This document shows, piece after piece, positions 25,536 through 34,323 of a DNA stretch of 64,000 nucleotides. A program made the translations under genes and the position numbers. Each line of letters opens with the position of its first letter. Position 1 is the first letter of the stretch. A model generated the notes under the pieces. That model searched no databases. It was given only the letters and a program-made list of their open reading frames with translations, and was not told the origin of the DNA. This DNA is from Clostridia bacterium (GTDB taxonomy: Bacteria; Bacillota; Clostridia; Oscillospirales; Acutalibacteraceae), in assembly GCA_017434855.1 (NCBI GenBank), contig JAFRUA010000061.1, positions 1-64,000 on the forward strand, written 5' to 3'.

Positions 25536-27274
25536 ATGTTGAAAAAACTGATGTTGGGGAACGAAGCGGTCGCGCGCGGCCTGTATGAAGCCGGCGTCAA
25601 GGTCGTTTCCAGCTACCCCGGAACCCCGTCCACCGAGATCACGGAATTCGCCGCAAAATACGACGAGATCTACTGCGAATGGGCGCCGAACGAAAAGGTG
25701 GCGGCCGAGGTCGCCTTCGGCGCGTCGCTGCGCGGTGTCAGAAGCGCCTGTGCAATGAAGCACGTCGGTCGAATGTTGCGGCGGACCCGCTGTTTACCCT
25801 GTCTTACACCGGCGTGGGCGGCGGCATGGTGCTGTTTGTTGCCGACGACCCGGCGATGCATTCGTCACAGAACGAGCAGGACTCCCGCCATTATGCCATC
25901 GCGGCCAAGGTGCCGATGCTGGAGCCGGCGGACTCCGCCGAAGCGAAGGACTTTGTCAAGCGCGCGTTTGACATTTCAGAGCAGTATGACACGCCGGTCA
26001 TCGTGCGCATGTGCACCCGCATCGCCCACGCGCAAAGCACTGTCGCGCTGTGCGACCGCGTGGAAAAAGCCCTGCCCGCCTATGAAAAGAACCCGCAAAA
26101 ATACATCATGGCTCCCGCCAACGCCATCCGCCGCCACCCGTTTGTGGAAGCGCGCACCGAAAAGCTGCGCGCCCTGGGCGAAACGAGCGACCTCAACCGG
26201 GAAGAGATGGGCGGCACCGACCTCGGCATCCTCTGCTCCGGCACCTGTTATCAGTACGTCAAAGAGGTCTTCGGCGACACGGTGTCGGTGCTGAAGCTGG
26301 GGCTGGTCAATCCCCTGCCCGTGGAGCGCATCAAAGCCTTCGCCGCGAAGGTGAAAAAACTCGTTGTCATCGAAGAGCTGGACGGCGTGATCGAAACGCA
26401 TCTGAACACCATCGGCGTGCCCTGCGTGGGCAAGGCGATGTTCCCGCCGCTCGGCGAATTCAACCAGACCACCATTCGCAAGGCGTTCGGCCTGCCGGTG
26501 GAATCCGCCCCCGCGATCGACACCGACATTCCCGTGCGCCCGCCGGTCATGTGCGCCGGCTGCCCGCACCGCGGTTTGTTCTATACGCTCGCAAAGCACA
26601 AGATCACCTGCCTTGGCGACATCGGCTGCTATACGCTCGGCTCTGCGCCGCCGCTGACCGCGCTGGATTCCACGCTCTGCATGGGCGCGTCCGTGTCCGG
26701 TCTGCACGGCTTCAACAAGGCCGGCGGCAGCGACAGCGAGCACAAAACCGTGTGCGTCATCGGCGATTCCACCTTCATGCACTCCGGCATCACGGGCCTG
26801 GTCAACATCGCCTATAACGGCTCAAATTCCACGGTCATCATTCTGGACAACTCCATCACCGGCATGACAGGCCACCAGCAAAACCCGACCACCGGCTACA
26901 ACATCAAGGGCGAACCGGCGCTGGCCGTCAACCTGGAGGCGCTGTGCCGCTCCATCGGCATCGAGCGCGTGCGCGTGGTCGATCCGTATAATCTCAAGGA
27001 ATGCGAAGACGCGATTCTGGAAGAGCTGGCCGCCGACGCGCCGTCGGTCATCATCTCGCGCCGGCCGTGCATGCTGCTCAAATACGTCAAGGCAAAGCCG
27101 CCGGTCAAAGTCAACGAAGCCAAGTGCGTCGGCTGCCGCCAGTGCATGAAGCTCGGCTGCCCGGCCATCAGCTTCAAAAACAAAAAGGCCGTCATCGACG
27201 CCACGCAGTGCGTCGGCTGCGGCGTGTGCACAGCACTTTGCCGCATCGGCGCCATGGAAAAGGGGGACGCATAA
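25536..27274 (+). pseudogene. iorA: Indolepyruvate:ferredoxin oxidoreductase alpha subunit, frameshifted
   Basis: IorA with IorB oxidatively decarboxylates aryl 2-oxo acids (indolepyruvate, phenylpyruvate) to aryl-acyl-CoA, reducing ferredoxin. The start ATG at 25536 has TTGGAGGA. The first ~78 codons (VSSYPGTPSTEITEFAAKY, ACAMKHVG) are in one frame; the rest (AADPLFTLSYTGVGGGMV through the thiamine-diphosphate domain GDSTFMHSGITGLVNIAYN and two C-terminal 4Fe-4S motifs CVGCRQCMKLGC and CVGCGVCTALC) is in another. At about 25770 the sequence reads GGTCGAATGTT where the family needs GGTCTGAATGTT, so one T is missing. With it restored the protein is ~579 residues, the normal length. No other damage is seen, so this is a recent mutation or a sequence error. 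Confidence 0.9.
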
Positions 27275-27847
27275 ATGAAAACGAAAAACGTGATGATCGT
27301 CGGCGTCGGCGGTCAGGGCAGTCTGCTGGCGAGCAAGCTGCTGGGCAAACTCCTCACCCAGCAGGGCTATGACGTCAAGGTCAGCGAAGTGCACGGCATG
27401 AGCCAGCGCGGCGGGTCCGTCGTGACCTATGTGCGCTTTGGCGACAAGGTCTATTCCCCCGTGATCGCGGACGGCGAAGCGGATTTCATCGTCTCGTTTG
27501 AAAAGCTCGAAGCCGCACGGTACCTCAAATGCCTGCGCAAAGACGGCAAGATCGTGGTCAACGCGCAGCGGATCGACCCCATGCCGGTCATCACCGGCGC
27601 CGCCGCCTATCCGGACGATGTGCTGGACGATGTGCGTGCAAAGGGCGTCTTTGTGGATGAGATCGACGCACTGGCACTGGCAAAAGAAGCGGGCAATGCC
27701 AAAAGCGTCAACATCGTGCTCATGGGCCGGCTGGCGAAATATTTCGACATTCCGCACGACAAATGGATCGAAGCGATCAAGTCCACCGTCAAGCCGCAGT
27801 TTGTGGACGTCAACCTGAAAGCGTTCGAGCTCGGCTATCAGCAGTAA
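27275..27847 (+). CDS. iorB: Indolepyruvate:ferredoxin oxidoreductase beta subunit
   Basis: 190 residues; the gamma-type oxidoreductase domain. MIVGVGGQGSLLASKLLG is the nucleotide-binding glycine-rich segment and KVSEVHGMSQRGGSVVTYVR is the family signature. It pairs with IorA to transfer electrons to ferredoxin and bind CoA. Its ATG immediately follows the iorA TAA, indicating translational coupling. Intact, although its partner is frameshifted. Confidence 0.95.
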   Translation: MKTKNVMIVGVGGQGSLLASKLLGKLLTQQGYDVKVSEVHGMSQRGGSVVTYVRFGDKVYSPVIADGEADFIVSFEKLEAARYLKCLRKDGKIVVNAQRIDPMPVITGAAAYPDDVLDDVRAKGVFVDEIDALALAKEAGNAKSVNIVLMGRLAKYFDIPHDKWIEAIKSTVKPQFVDVNLKAFELGYQQ

Positions 27848-27900
27848 CACAGTCCCCTGCCCGGCCGCGCGGCCGTATCAAAATAAAGGAGTTGGTTCCA

Positions 27901-29208
27901 TTGGCAAACTACTATCAACCGGAAATCGAAACCGCATCCAGAGAAGAAATTCTCGCCATCCAGAATGAGAAGATCGTCAAGCAGGTCAAGCATGTCTATG
28001 AGAACGTAAAGTACTACCGTGACCTCATGGATGCAAAGGGCCTCAAGCCCGAGGACATCAAAGGCGTGGACGACATCAAAAAGCTGCCGTTCCTGTCCAA
28101 GGCCGACCTGCGCGAAGCCTACCCCTACGGCCTGCTCGGCACCGACATCAAGAACTGCGTGCGCATCCAGTCCACCTCCGGCACGACCGGCAAGCGCGTC
28201 GTCGCGTTTTATACCCAGCATGACATCGACCTGTGGGAAGAATGCTGCGCGCGCGCCATCGTCGCCGCCGGCGGCACGAACGAGGACGTCTGTCAGGTCT
28301 GCTACGGCTACGGCCTGTTCACGGGCGGCCCGGGTCTCAACGGCGGGTCGCACAAGGTCGGCTGCCTGACGCTGCCGATGTCTTCCGGCAACACGGACCG
28401 CCAGATCCAGTTCATGATGGACCTGGGCGCGACCATCCTTTGCTGCACCCCGTCCTACGCGGCCTATATCTCCGAGACGCTGGCCGAAAAGGGCTACAAG
28501 CCCGAAGACAACAAGCTCAAGGCCGGCATCTTCGGCGCCGAGCCGTGGACCGAAGAGATGCGCCGCAGCATTGAAAAAGGCCTCGGCATCAAGGCGTACG
28601 ACATCTATGGCCTGACCGAGACGAGCGGCCCGGGCGTCGCGTTTGAATGCGAAGCCCAGACCGGCATGCACATCAACGAAGATCACTTCTATGCCGAGAT
28701 CATCGACCCCGACACCGGCGAGGTACTGCCGGAGGGCAGCAAGGGCGAGCTGGTCTTTACCTCGCTGGACAAGGAAGCCTTCCCCCTGCTGCGGTACCGC
28801 ACGCGCGACATCTGTGTGCTGACGCGCGAACAGTGCCCCTGCGGCCGCACCCACGTCAAGATGAGCAAGCCCATGGGCCGCAGCGACGACATGATGATCA
28901 TCCGCGGCGTCAACGTCTTCCCCAGCCAGATCGAGACCGTGCTGCTCAACGAAGGCTATACGCCGAACTATCAGATCATCGTGGACCGTGTCAACAACTC
29001 CGATACGCTGGACATCATGGTCGAGCTGCTGCCGGATCAGTTCTCTGACATCGTGGCAGAGAACCAGAAAAAGGAGCGCGCGCTTGAGATCGCGATGCGC
29101 ACCATGCTCGGCATCGGGCCGAAGGTCCACCTCGTTCCGCCGCATTCCATCACCCGCAGCGAAGGCAAAGCCGTTCGCGTGATCGACAAGCGCAAGCTGC
29201 ACGACTGA
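27901..29208 (+). CDS. Phenylacetate-CoA ligase-like enzyme
   Basis: 435 residues from TTG at 27901, preceded by AAAGGAG; no ATG nearby gives the correct N-terminus. PaaK-family AMP-forming ligase: P-loop IQSTSGTTGKRVVAFYT, adenylate motif YDIYGLTETSGPG, then RYRTRDICVLTREQCPCGRT and GRSDDMMIIRGVNVFPSQIE with the C-terminal IDKRKL. It produces arylacetyl-CoA from phenylacetate or indoleacetate, or runs in reverse to make ATP from the aryl-acetyl-CoA released by IorAB, the role proposed in aromatic amino-acid fermenting archaea and Firmicutes. Directly downstream of iorAB and upstream of an ACT protein, a very common gene order. Confidence 0.92.
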   Translation: MANYYQPEIETASREEILAIQNEKIVKQVKHVYENVKYYRDLMDAKGLKPEDIKGVDDIKKLPFLSKADLREAYPYGLLGTDIKNCVRIQSTSGTTGKRVVAFYTQHDIDLWEECCARAIVAAGGTNEDVCQVCYGYGLFTGGPGLNGGSHKVGCLTLPMSSGNTDRQIQFMMDLGATILCCTPSYAAYISETLAEKGYKPEDNKLKAGIFGAEPWTEEMRRSIEKGLGIKAYDIYGLTETSGPGVAFECEAQTGMHINEDHFYAEIIDPDTGEVLPEGSKGELVFTSLDKEAFPLLRYRTRDICVLTREQCPCGRTHVKMSKPMGRSDDMMIIRGVNVFPSQIETVLLNEGYTPNYQIIVDRVNNSDTLDIMVELLPDQFSDIVAENQKKERALEIAMRTMLGIGPKVHLVPPHSITRSEGKAVRVIDKRKLHD

Positions 29209-29223
29209 GAAAGGAGACGCACC

Positions 29224-29652
29224 ATGGCCATTCAACAGATTTCTGTCTTTCTTGAAAACAAAGAGGGACGCCTTGCCGAAACCGTCAAAAAAATCTCCGC
29301 CGCCGGCGTCAACATCCGCGCGCTGTGCGTGGCCGACACCCGCGACTTCGGCATCCTGCGCCTGATCACGACCGACAACGACAAGGTCAAGGAAGCGCTC
29401 AGCGACAGCGGCGCCGTGATCCCGACCGACGTCATCGCCGCCAAAATGGACGACACGGCCGGCGCGCTGTCCGGCATTCTGCAGATCCTGGCCCAGGCAA
29501 AGATCAACATTGAGTACCTGTATGCCTTTGCGGGCGCGGCGTCCTTCGGCGCCTATGTGGTGCTGCGGGTGGACAACACCCCGGCCGCCGAAGCGATCCT
29601 GCAGGCCGCCGGCATTGCAACGCTGACGAACGACGACGTCAAGTCGATGTGA
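29224..29652 (+). CDS. Double ACT-domain protein
   Basis: 142 residues made of two ACT folds (about 3-68 and 70-140): ISVFLENKEGRLAETVKKIS begins the first and MDDTAGALSGILQILAQAKI the second. ACT domains bind small ligands, usually amino acids, at a dimer interface. In many genomes this gene sits beside paaK and iorAB and is thought to sense the aromatic amino acid or acid, but biochemical proof is not in the sequence. AAAGGAG stands 7 nt before the ATG. Last gene of the operon; a terminator follows. Confidence 0.92.
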   Translation: MAIQQISVFLENKEGRLAETVKKISAAGVNIRALCVADTRDFGILRLITTDNDKVKEALSDSGAVIPTDVIAAKMDDTAGALSGILQILAQAKINIEYLYAFAGAASFGAYVVLRVDNTPAAEAILQAAGIATLTNDDVKSM

Positions 29653-29672
29653 AACAACGCAAACAGTGAAAG

Positions 29673-29700
29673 CGCCGCTCCGTCACGGGGCGGCGTTTTT
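29673..29700. terminator. Terminator between the ACT gene and the convergent HTH gene
   Basis: CGCCGCTCC pairs with GGGGCGGCG, followed by TTTTTCTTTTTTC on the plus strand. The HTH-desulfoferrodoxin stop codon at 29683-29685 lies inside the hairpin loop. Confidence 0.75.
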
Positions 29701-30291
29701 CTTTTTTCTCAGGTCCAGCTGAAACAGTCCGTGCCGGTTGCAGTACGCATACACGGCTTTGACCCGGTTGATCCTGAACCACGCTTCGGCGCTTCCCTCC
29801 GGATAGAGCTTCACAAACCGGACGCTCTGATCAGAGACCGCGGCCAGAAATGAAATGTGATGCTGCTTTTCCATCGGATGGGGTACCGTGACGTAATATT
29901 CATCCTCCACGGTCTCGACCCGAATGGCGTGGTCCGCGTCTGCCGGCTCCGCTTCCAGTGCAGGCAGCGTGATGCCGCAGCAACTGACCACGGCCGCGCC
30001 GACGGTGCGGATCACGTTGCCGCAGACCGGGCAGACATAGAATTCGCTTTTGCCGATGTTGGCGGCCCGGTTGTTGTTTTGAATGCAACTGCCGTTCAGC
30101 AGCTCGATCACAGAGATGCCCAGCGCCGCCGCCAGCGGCTCGATCAGGCTGATGTCGGGAAACCCCCGGCCGGTCTCCCACTTGCTCACCACTTTGCCGC
30201 TGACAAAGAGTTGCTGCGCCAGTTCCTCCTGCGTCAGATGCTTGCGCTCGCGCAGGCTGCGGATCACGGCGCCCGTGACATAGTTATCCAT
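29683..30291 (-). CDS. XRE-type HTH regulator fused to a desulfoferrodoxin-like iron domain
   Basis: 202 residues from the ATG at 30291, chosen for AAGGAGG 8 nt upstream. Residues 8-65 are a Cro/C1 helix-turn-helix (LTQEELAQQLFVSGKVVSKW). Residues 85-107 match desulforedoxin centre I: C87, C90, C104, C105. The rest matches the superoxide-reductase centre II with all ligands in place: H121, H138 (in PHPM), H144, C184 and H187 (in CNRHGLF). The fusion predicts an iron-containing transcriptional sensor of superoxide or redox state. Superoxide reductase activity is possible but unproven. Such HTH-SOR fusions are known from clostridial genome annotation; the target genes here are not evident. Confidence 0.88.
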   Translation of the reverse strand: MDNYVTGAVIRSLRERKHLTQEELAQQLFVSGKVVSKWETGRGFPDISLIEPLAAALGISVIELLNGSCIQNNNRAANIGKSEFYVCPVCGNVIRTVGAAVVSCCGITLPALEAEPADADHAIRVETVEDEYYVTVPHPMEKQHHISFLAAVSDQSVRFVKLYPEGSAEAWFRINRVKAVYAYCNRHGLFQLDLRKKKNAAP

Positions 30292-30379
30292 GCGTTTCGC
30301 CTCCTTACGACGCAAGTATAACACAGGCGCAAAAAAGAAGCAACCTACGCAGCGTAGAGCTGCATGGGCCGCAAAACCG

Positions 30380-30754
30380 TCAATCGACTTTCATCACATA
30401 GACGCGCGACGGCTGCCCGTCCATGTCGTTCATCTGCGCAAAGAATTCACAGCCGTATGTTTCATACAGGCCGACATGATTCGTTGAGATGTACACCGCG
30501 GGAACGCCGTCTGCCTTTGCAAGGCGCGCCGCCTCTTTCATCAGCAGTCCGGCGTACCGATGGCCGCGGTATGCCGGAAAGGTATAAACAAAGCCTACCC
30601 ACGGGGTCAGGTCCGTCGGCTGAATATCGTCCTGTTTGGCATAGGTACAAAAGGAAAGCAGCGTGTCGCCGTCGGTCAGAAGCAGCACCCTGGACCCGTC
30701 GCCGACGGTATCAAAAAAGGTGCCGCTGCGCAACAGTTCATGCAGGAACGCGCC
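30380..30754 (-). pseudogene. GNAT acetyltransferase truncated at its N-terminus
   Basis: The readable part (GFGAFLHELLRSGTFFDTVG onward) keeps the acetyl-CoA-binding core: PWVGFVYTFPAYRGHRYAGL, then AARLAKADGVPAVYISTNHV and GLYETYGCEFF. About 40 N-terminal residues are absent. Going upstream the frame meets a TAG inside repeat sequence beginning CCGAAGCCC, which also occurs at 59253. The gene was probably cut off by that repeat. No start codon with a ribosome-binding site is visible. Confidence 0.65.
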
Positions 30755-30850
30755 GAAGCCCTATTTTGCTTGATTTTGCCTGATTTTTGCCCAAAATGCA
30801 GAAAAAAACGCCTTTTGCCGTGGTAGACAAAAGACGTTTCTTTTATGTGT
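30753..30850. repeat. Dispersed repeat, copy 1 (CCGAAGCCC... with terminator hairpin)
   Basis: Shares CCGAAGCCCTATTTTGCTTG and the following CCTGATTT segment with 59253-59356, and in both copies ends in a hairpin followed by GTTTCTTTTATG. Here the hairpin (30808-30838, AACGCCTTTTG with CAAAAGACGTT) lies ~70 nt past the GH31 stop and serves as its minus-strand terminator. Confidence 0.7.
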
Positions 30851-30905
30851 ATCATCGCCCGAAAGTGCACTTATTAAGGTGTCGTCGCGTAAAGCACCCC
30901 GGAGG

Positions 30906-32903
30906 TCAGAATGATAAACCGGAAGATGTCTGTTCATCCGTTTCCGGATCTATCGATTCGAAACAGGAAAGCACCTCCGCGCCGTCTTTCACGAATGCGA
31001 CAAATTCGTCGACTTGCGCATGGATCGTGTGCCAGCCTGCGTCGTATGTTTTCCCGTCCTTTGTCAGTACCCACCTGCCGCTCGGAAGATACACCTGTTT
31101 TTCGGTTTGTCCTTTACCGACGATCGGCGCAAACAGAATGTCATCGCCGTACATGTATTGCTCTCCGAGTGTGTAGCAGATCTCGTCCTCCGGATACATA
31201 AAGAACATCGGGCGCATAACCGGCCAGCCTTTTTCCGCCGCGGTCTGCATCTGCGCTTCAATGTACGGCCGCAGGCGTTCGCGCAGCAACACAAGGTCTT
31301 TCAAAATCCGGAAATTCTGTTCTCCGAAACTCCAGAGCTCATTCGGGTCGCCGGTCGGCTCTTTCACATCGCGCGTCTTTTCTCCGTGGCGGTTTCGGTT
31401 GCCGTGGACGCGCATCACCGGAGAGAATACGCCGTACTGGAACCAGCGCACGATCAGTTCGCGGAAGTCCTCGCTTTCGGTATCTCCACCCCAAAAGCCG
31501 CCGATATCCGTGTTCCACCACGGAATACCGCACATCGCCATATTCAGCCCGGCTTTCACCTGCTGCGAGAGGCTTTCGAACGTGGAGGGGATGTCGCCGC
31601 TCCACACCAACGCGCCGAACTTCTGCGCGCCGGGATAGGCGGCGCGGATCAGGGTGACCGGCACTTTGCCCATCTTCATAAAGCCGTCGAATGCCATCTG
31701 CGCGTAGTAATAGGGATACAGCAGCCCGACTTCGTCGCCGCGCCCGATATGAAACAGAAGGTTGTCGAAATGCTCCGGGTGAATCTCCGGCTCCGCTTCG
31801 TCGAACCAAAGGCCGTCGACCCCGTGATCGAGATAGTTTTCTTTCAGCTTCGAGAACACAAAAGCTCTCGTTTCCGGATTCGTCACGTCGATTTCCGCCT
31901 GCGGACCGTAGAAGCTGAACACGTCGTTCATACCCCCGGAGGTTCGGATCAGCAGGTTGCGCTCACGCATCGTCCAATAGTTTTCGGAATTGCCGTTGAT
32001 CGTCGGCCAGACGGAGACGATCAGCTTCGTTCCCATATCGTGCAGTTCTTTTGTCATGGCGTCCACGTCCGGCCAGTACCGCGGATCGAACTTGTAGTCG
32101 CCCTGCTCTGTCCAGTGAAAGTAATCGCATATGATGGCGGAGAGCGGGATGTTTTCTTCCTTGTACCGCCGCGCGACGGCGAGCAGATCCTCCTGCGTTT
32201 CATAGCGCAGGCGGGACTGCCAGAAGCCGGTTGCCCAATGCGGCATGACCGGCGCGTGCCCGGTCAGATCCGCCAACGCTTCACAAACCTCCTGCGGATT
32301 GCCGGCAATCACGACGAAGTCGATCTTACGCGTGGCGCCGACGCTCCAGCGCGTGCGGTTTTCGGCAAGTTCAACGCTGCCGACTGCCGGATTGTTCCAC
32401 AAAAAGCCGTAGCCGAGTGAGGAATATACAAAGGGGATCGCCGTTTTCGCGTTCACGTGACGCAGGTCAAACGCGCAGCCCTTCAGGTCGAACCTGCCGC
32501 AGGCGTCGTGACCGAGGCCATAGAAACGTTCGCCCTCATTCGCATGGAACGTGAGCAAGGCCGACCAGGAACCGTCCTTGCGCCGATACCGCCGATAGCC
32601 GTCATGGAACGCAAGATCGGGCTGTTCCTCCAGAATGACCGCGCCGTCTTTATATACGGTGATCTTTCCGTTCTGCTCAAGCTGCAGCCTCACCCTGCCG
32701 ACCGTCAAAAACACGCAGTATTCGCGCTCTTCAAAGGAGCAGTCCGCCTGCTGCGGCAACAGCGTATGGTTTTCGTCAAAGATTTTGCAGTCCGGAAACG
32801 CCTCAAAGCGGACCGCGTTTTTGTGACACGGCGTCACTCTGACCAGTTCGTTCGTTCTTGAAAAAAGAACCTGTTGTCCCGTAAACTGTATATTCTCTGC
32901 CAC
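30906..32903 (-). CDS. Glycoside hydrolase family 31 enzyme (alpha-xylosidase/alpha-glucosidase type)
   Basis: 665 residues, no signal peptide. N-terminal beta-sandwich, then the catalytic barrel from about 215. Nucleophile D368 in GLWFDEAEPE and acid/base D437 in LVWSGDIPSTFESL are both present. The N-terminal barrel motif is PHWATGFWQSRLRYETQ. The WFDEAE form is common in alpha-xylosidases and related GH31 enzymes, whereas alpha-glucosidases usually have WxDMNE; substrate remains open. The minus-strand ATG at 32903 follows AGGAGGCGGTCG. Monocistronic; it ends at the dispersed repeat that supplies its terminator. Confidence 0.9.
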   Translation of the reverse strand: MAENIQFTGQQVLFSRTNELVRVTPCHKNAVRFEAFPDCKIFDENHTLLPQQADCSFEEREYCVFLTVGRVRLQLEQNGKITVYKDGAVILEEQPDLAFHDGYRRYRRKDGSWSALLTFHANEGERFYGLGHDACGRFDLKGCAFDLRHVNAKTAIPFVYSSLGYGFLWNNPAVGSVELAENRTRWSVGATRKIDFVVIAGNPQEVCEALADLTGHAPVMPHWATGFWQSRLRYETQEDLLAVARRYKEENIPLSAIICDYFHWTEQGDYKFDPRYWPDVDAMTKELHDMGTKLIVSVWPTINGNSENYWTMRERNLLIRTSGGMNDVFSFYGPQAEIDVTNPETRAFVFSKLKENYLDHGVDGLWFDEAEPEIHPEHFDNLLFHIGRGDEVGLLYPYYYAQMAFDGFMKMGKVPVTLIRAAYPGAQKFGALVWSGDIPSTFESLSQQVKAGLNMAMCGIPWWNTDIGGFWGGDTESEDFRELIVRWFQYGVFSPVMRVHGNRNRHGEKTRDVKEPTGDPNELWSFGEQNFRILKDLVLLRERLRPYIEAQMQTAAEKGWPVMRPMFFMYPEDEICYTLGEQYMYGDDILFAPIVGKGQTEKQVYLPSGRWVLTKDGKTYDAGWHTIHAQVDEFVAFVKDGAEVLSCFESIDPETDEQTSSGLSF

Positions 32904-33420
32904 ATCGACCGCCTCCTACATCAGAATATATAAATATATTTTATATTAACATACGGCCATAGAAAAATCAACCTTTTGTCGTAACGAATTCGTTACTTCC
33001 GAGCCTATTATTCTTCTGTTTTCATGGCTGTATTGGTTCGACTCCCGCAGCATCGTCTCTTTTACGATTTGTTTGCAGCGTAAAGAAACGCAAAAAGTAC
33101 ACCACCATTTCTTTTATGTATAAGTTTCACCAAACAGCGCATGAAATAAGGGTAGTTTCACCAAAGGTACACCAAGGAGCCCCTCAAAAAATCATGTCGA
33201 TTTCGGGACTTTTACTTTCGGGTGGCGTAAAGTTTCGTGATCATCATTTCTGTATCACGGACTTTCCGTTTTCCTTCATTCGGTGCGCGTGCTTGAACTC
33301 ATACTCTATATAAATCGGTGTTACCCGAATTATATTCGAAACCAAATTTGTCTACCAAGGTTTTCACTTATTTGACTTTTTAAGTTAGTGGCCCCTTGGT
33401 GATTTTTGATTGTTGAACAG
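32904..33420. other. Gap with tRNA-like fragment, island repeat and coding debris
   Basis: Contains T-arm-like TTGGTTCGACTCCCGC (33034-33049), a hairpin, and the 19-bp island repeat at 33086-33104. On the minus strand 33235-33330 reads an unrecognised C-terminal tail (VTPIYIEYEFKHAHRMKENG, then KSVIQK and a stop) with no start, probably debris of a gene cut by the neighbouring IS21 element. Nothing else is supported. Confidence 0.5.
33086..33104 (+). repeat. 19-bp island-flanking direct repeat, left copy
   Basis: AAACGCAAAAAGTACACCA occurs identically at 33086-33104, 58927-58945 and 59169-59187, each time preceded by a hairpin and a tRNA T-arm-like sequence. Candidate attL. Confidence 0.65.
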
Positions 33421-33627
33421 TTACTCCGATTTCTTTTCCGGTCTCTGTTCTTCGACAATGGAGAGGTTTTCGATGTCCTCTAATTCTCCAATCAGTCTTT
33501 GGTACTCGTGTCCGCCGTCAACGCCGACAGCACCACAAGAGCACATCTTGAAGTCATGCGTATAGCGACTCTCTATAACGTCGCCGCATTTTTTGCATCT
33601 GATTGCATTCTTTACATAATAGATCAT
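33421..33627 (-). CDS. Small zinc-ribbon-like protein (DUF7695-like)
   Basis: 68 residues: MIYYVKNAIRCKKCGDVIES, then MCSCGAVGVDGGHEYQRLIG. Two CxxC/CxC pairs suggest a metal-binding ribbon; the tail is acidic and charged. Function unknown. AAAAGGAG precedes the ATG. It begins 12 nt after the istB stop on the same strand, so it may be transcribed with the IS21 genes or be a host gene beside the insertion. Confidence 0.6.
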   Translation of the reverse strand: MIYYVKNAIRCKKCGDVIESRYTHDFKMCSCGAVGVDGGHEYQRLIGELEDIENLSIVEEQRPEKKSE

Positions 33628-33639
33628 GGTTTCTCCTTT

Positions 33640-34323
33640 TTAGGTCAGGCTGATGATCTGACTTCCGGCTGTCAGCCGTGCGATCAGTGTTTCCACCATA
33701 TGTCCGTCCTGCGTGCCTTCCGCCCAAGAGGACAGCTCTCTGTTCGTGATAATCACAATACTTCTGGTTTCATTCAAAAAGTTTAGTGCGTAGTACAATC
33801 GCGGGAGCTCATCGTCCGGGATCCTCGTATACATCATGTCGTCTATGATGATCAGCGAGGACTGCGTCATCTGCCGGAACAGCCGATTGAACTTATCGAC
33901 GCGATCCTTCCGATCCAGTTTTTCCAACAACCGGGATATGGTCATGTACGAAACCCGCTCGCCGTTCTCCAGCGCCTTCCTGCCGAGATGGGAAGCAAGG
34001 GCCGTCTTCCCGGTATCGCACTTCCCGATGATGATCAGATTCTGCACGTCTTCAAGCCACTGCATCGTTTCCAATCTGTCGATCTGCCATGCGATCCCGT
34101 CATTGACCTTTGCCTTGATGAACTCTCTATACGGAAGCTTGCTTTCCTTTTCCCGTTTTACGAATGCTTTTTCTTCGCGCATTTCAACTTCCTGCGAAAG
34201 AATGAGTGCCAGATAGTCGAGATTACTCATGTCCGGCTTTTCTTCCAGTTCGATGTAGCCGTGCGCGATGTTTTGGAGATTCAGCTTCCGTGCCAATTCA
34301 AGAATCTTACTGGTATCTGCCAT
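33640..34323 (-). CDS. istB: IS21-family helper ATPase IstB, element 1
   Basis: 227 residues. AAA+ protein that assists IstA in transposition and target choice. Walker A is IGKCDTGKTALASHLG, with C rather than the more usual P; Walker B is SLIIIDDMMY. The arginine-containing sensor region reads SIVIITNRELSSW. Starts inside the end of istA (17-nt overlap), the usual IS21 arrangement. Confidence 0.93.
   Translation of the reverse strand: MADTSKILELARKLNLQNIAHGYIELEEKPDMSNLDYLALILSQEVEMREEKAFVKREKESKLPYREFIKAKVNDGIAWQIDRLETMQWLEDVQNLIIIGKCDTGKTALASHLGRKALENGERVSYMTISRLLEKLDRKDRVDKFNRLFRQMTQSSLIIIDDMMYTRIPDDELPRLYYALNFLNETRSIVIITNRELSSWAEGTQDGHMVETLIARLTAGSQIISLT

Noticed and set aside
27763-27900. 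Upstream extension of the PaaK-like gene
   Set aside because: Overlaps the 3' end of iorB in another frame; TTG at 27901 with AAAGGAG gives the normal N-terminus.
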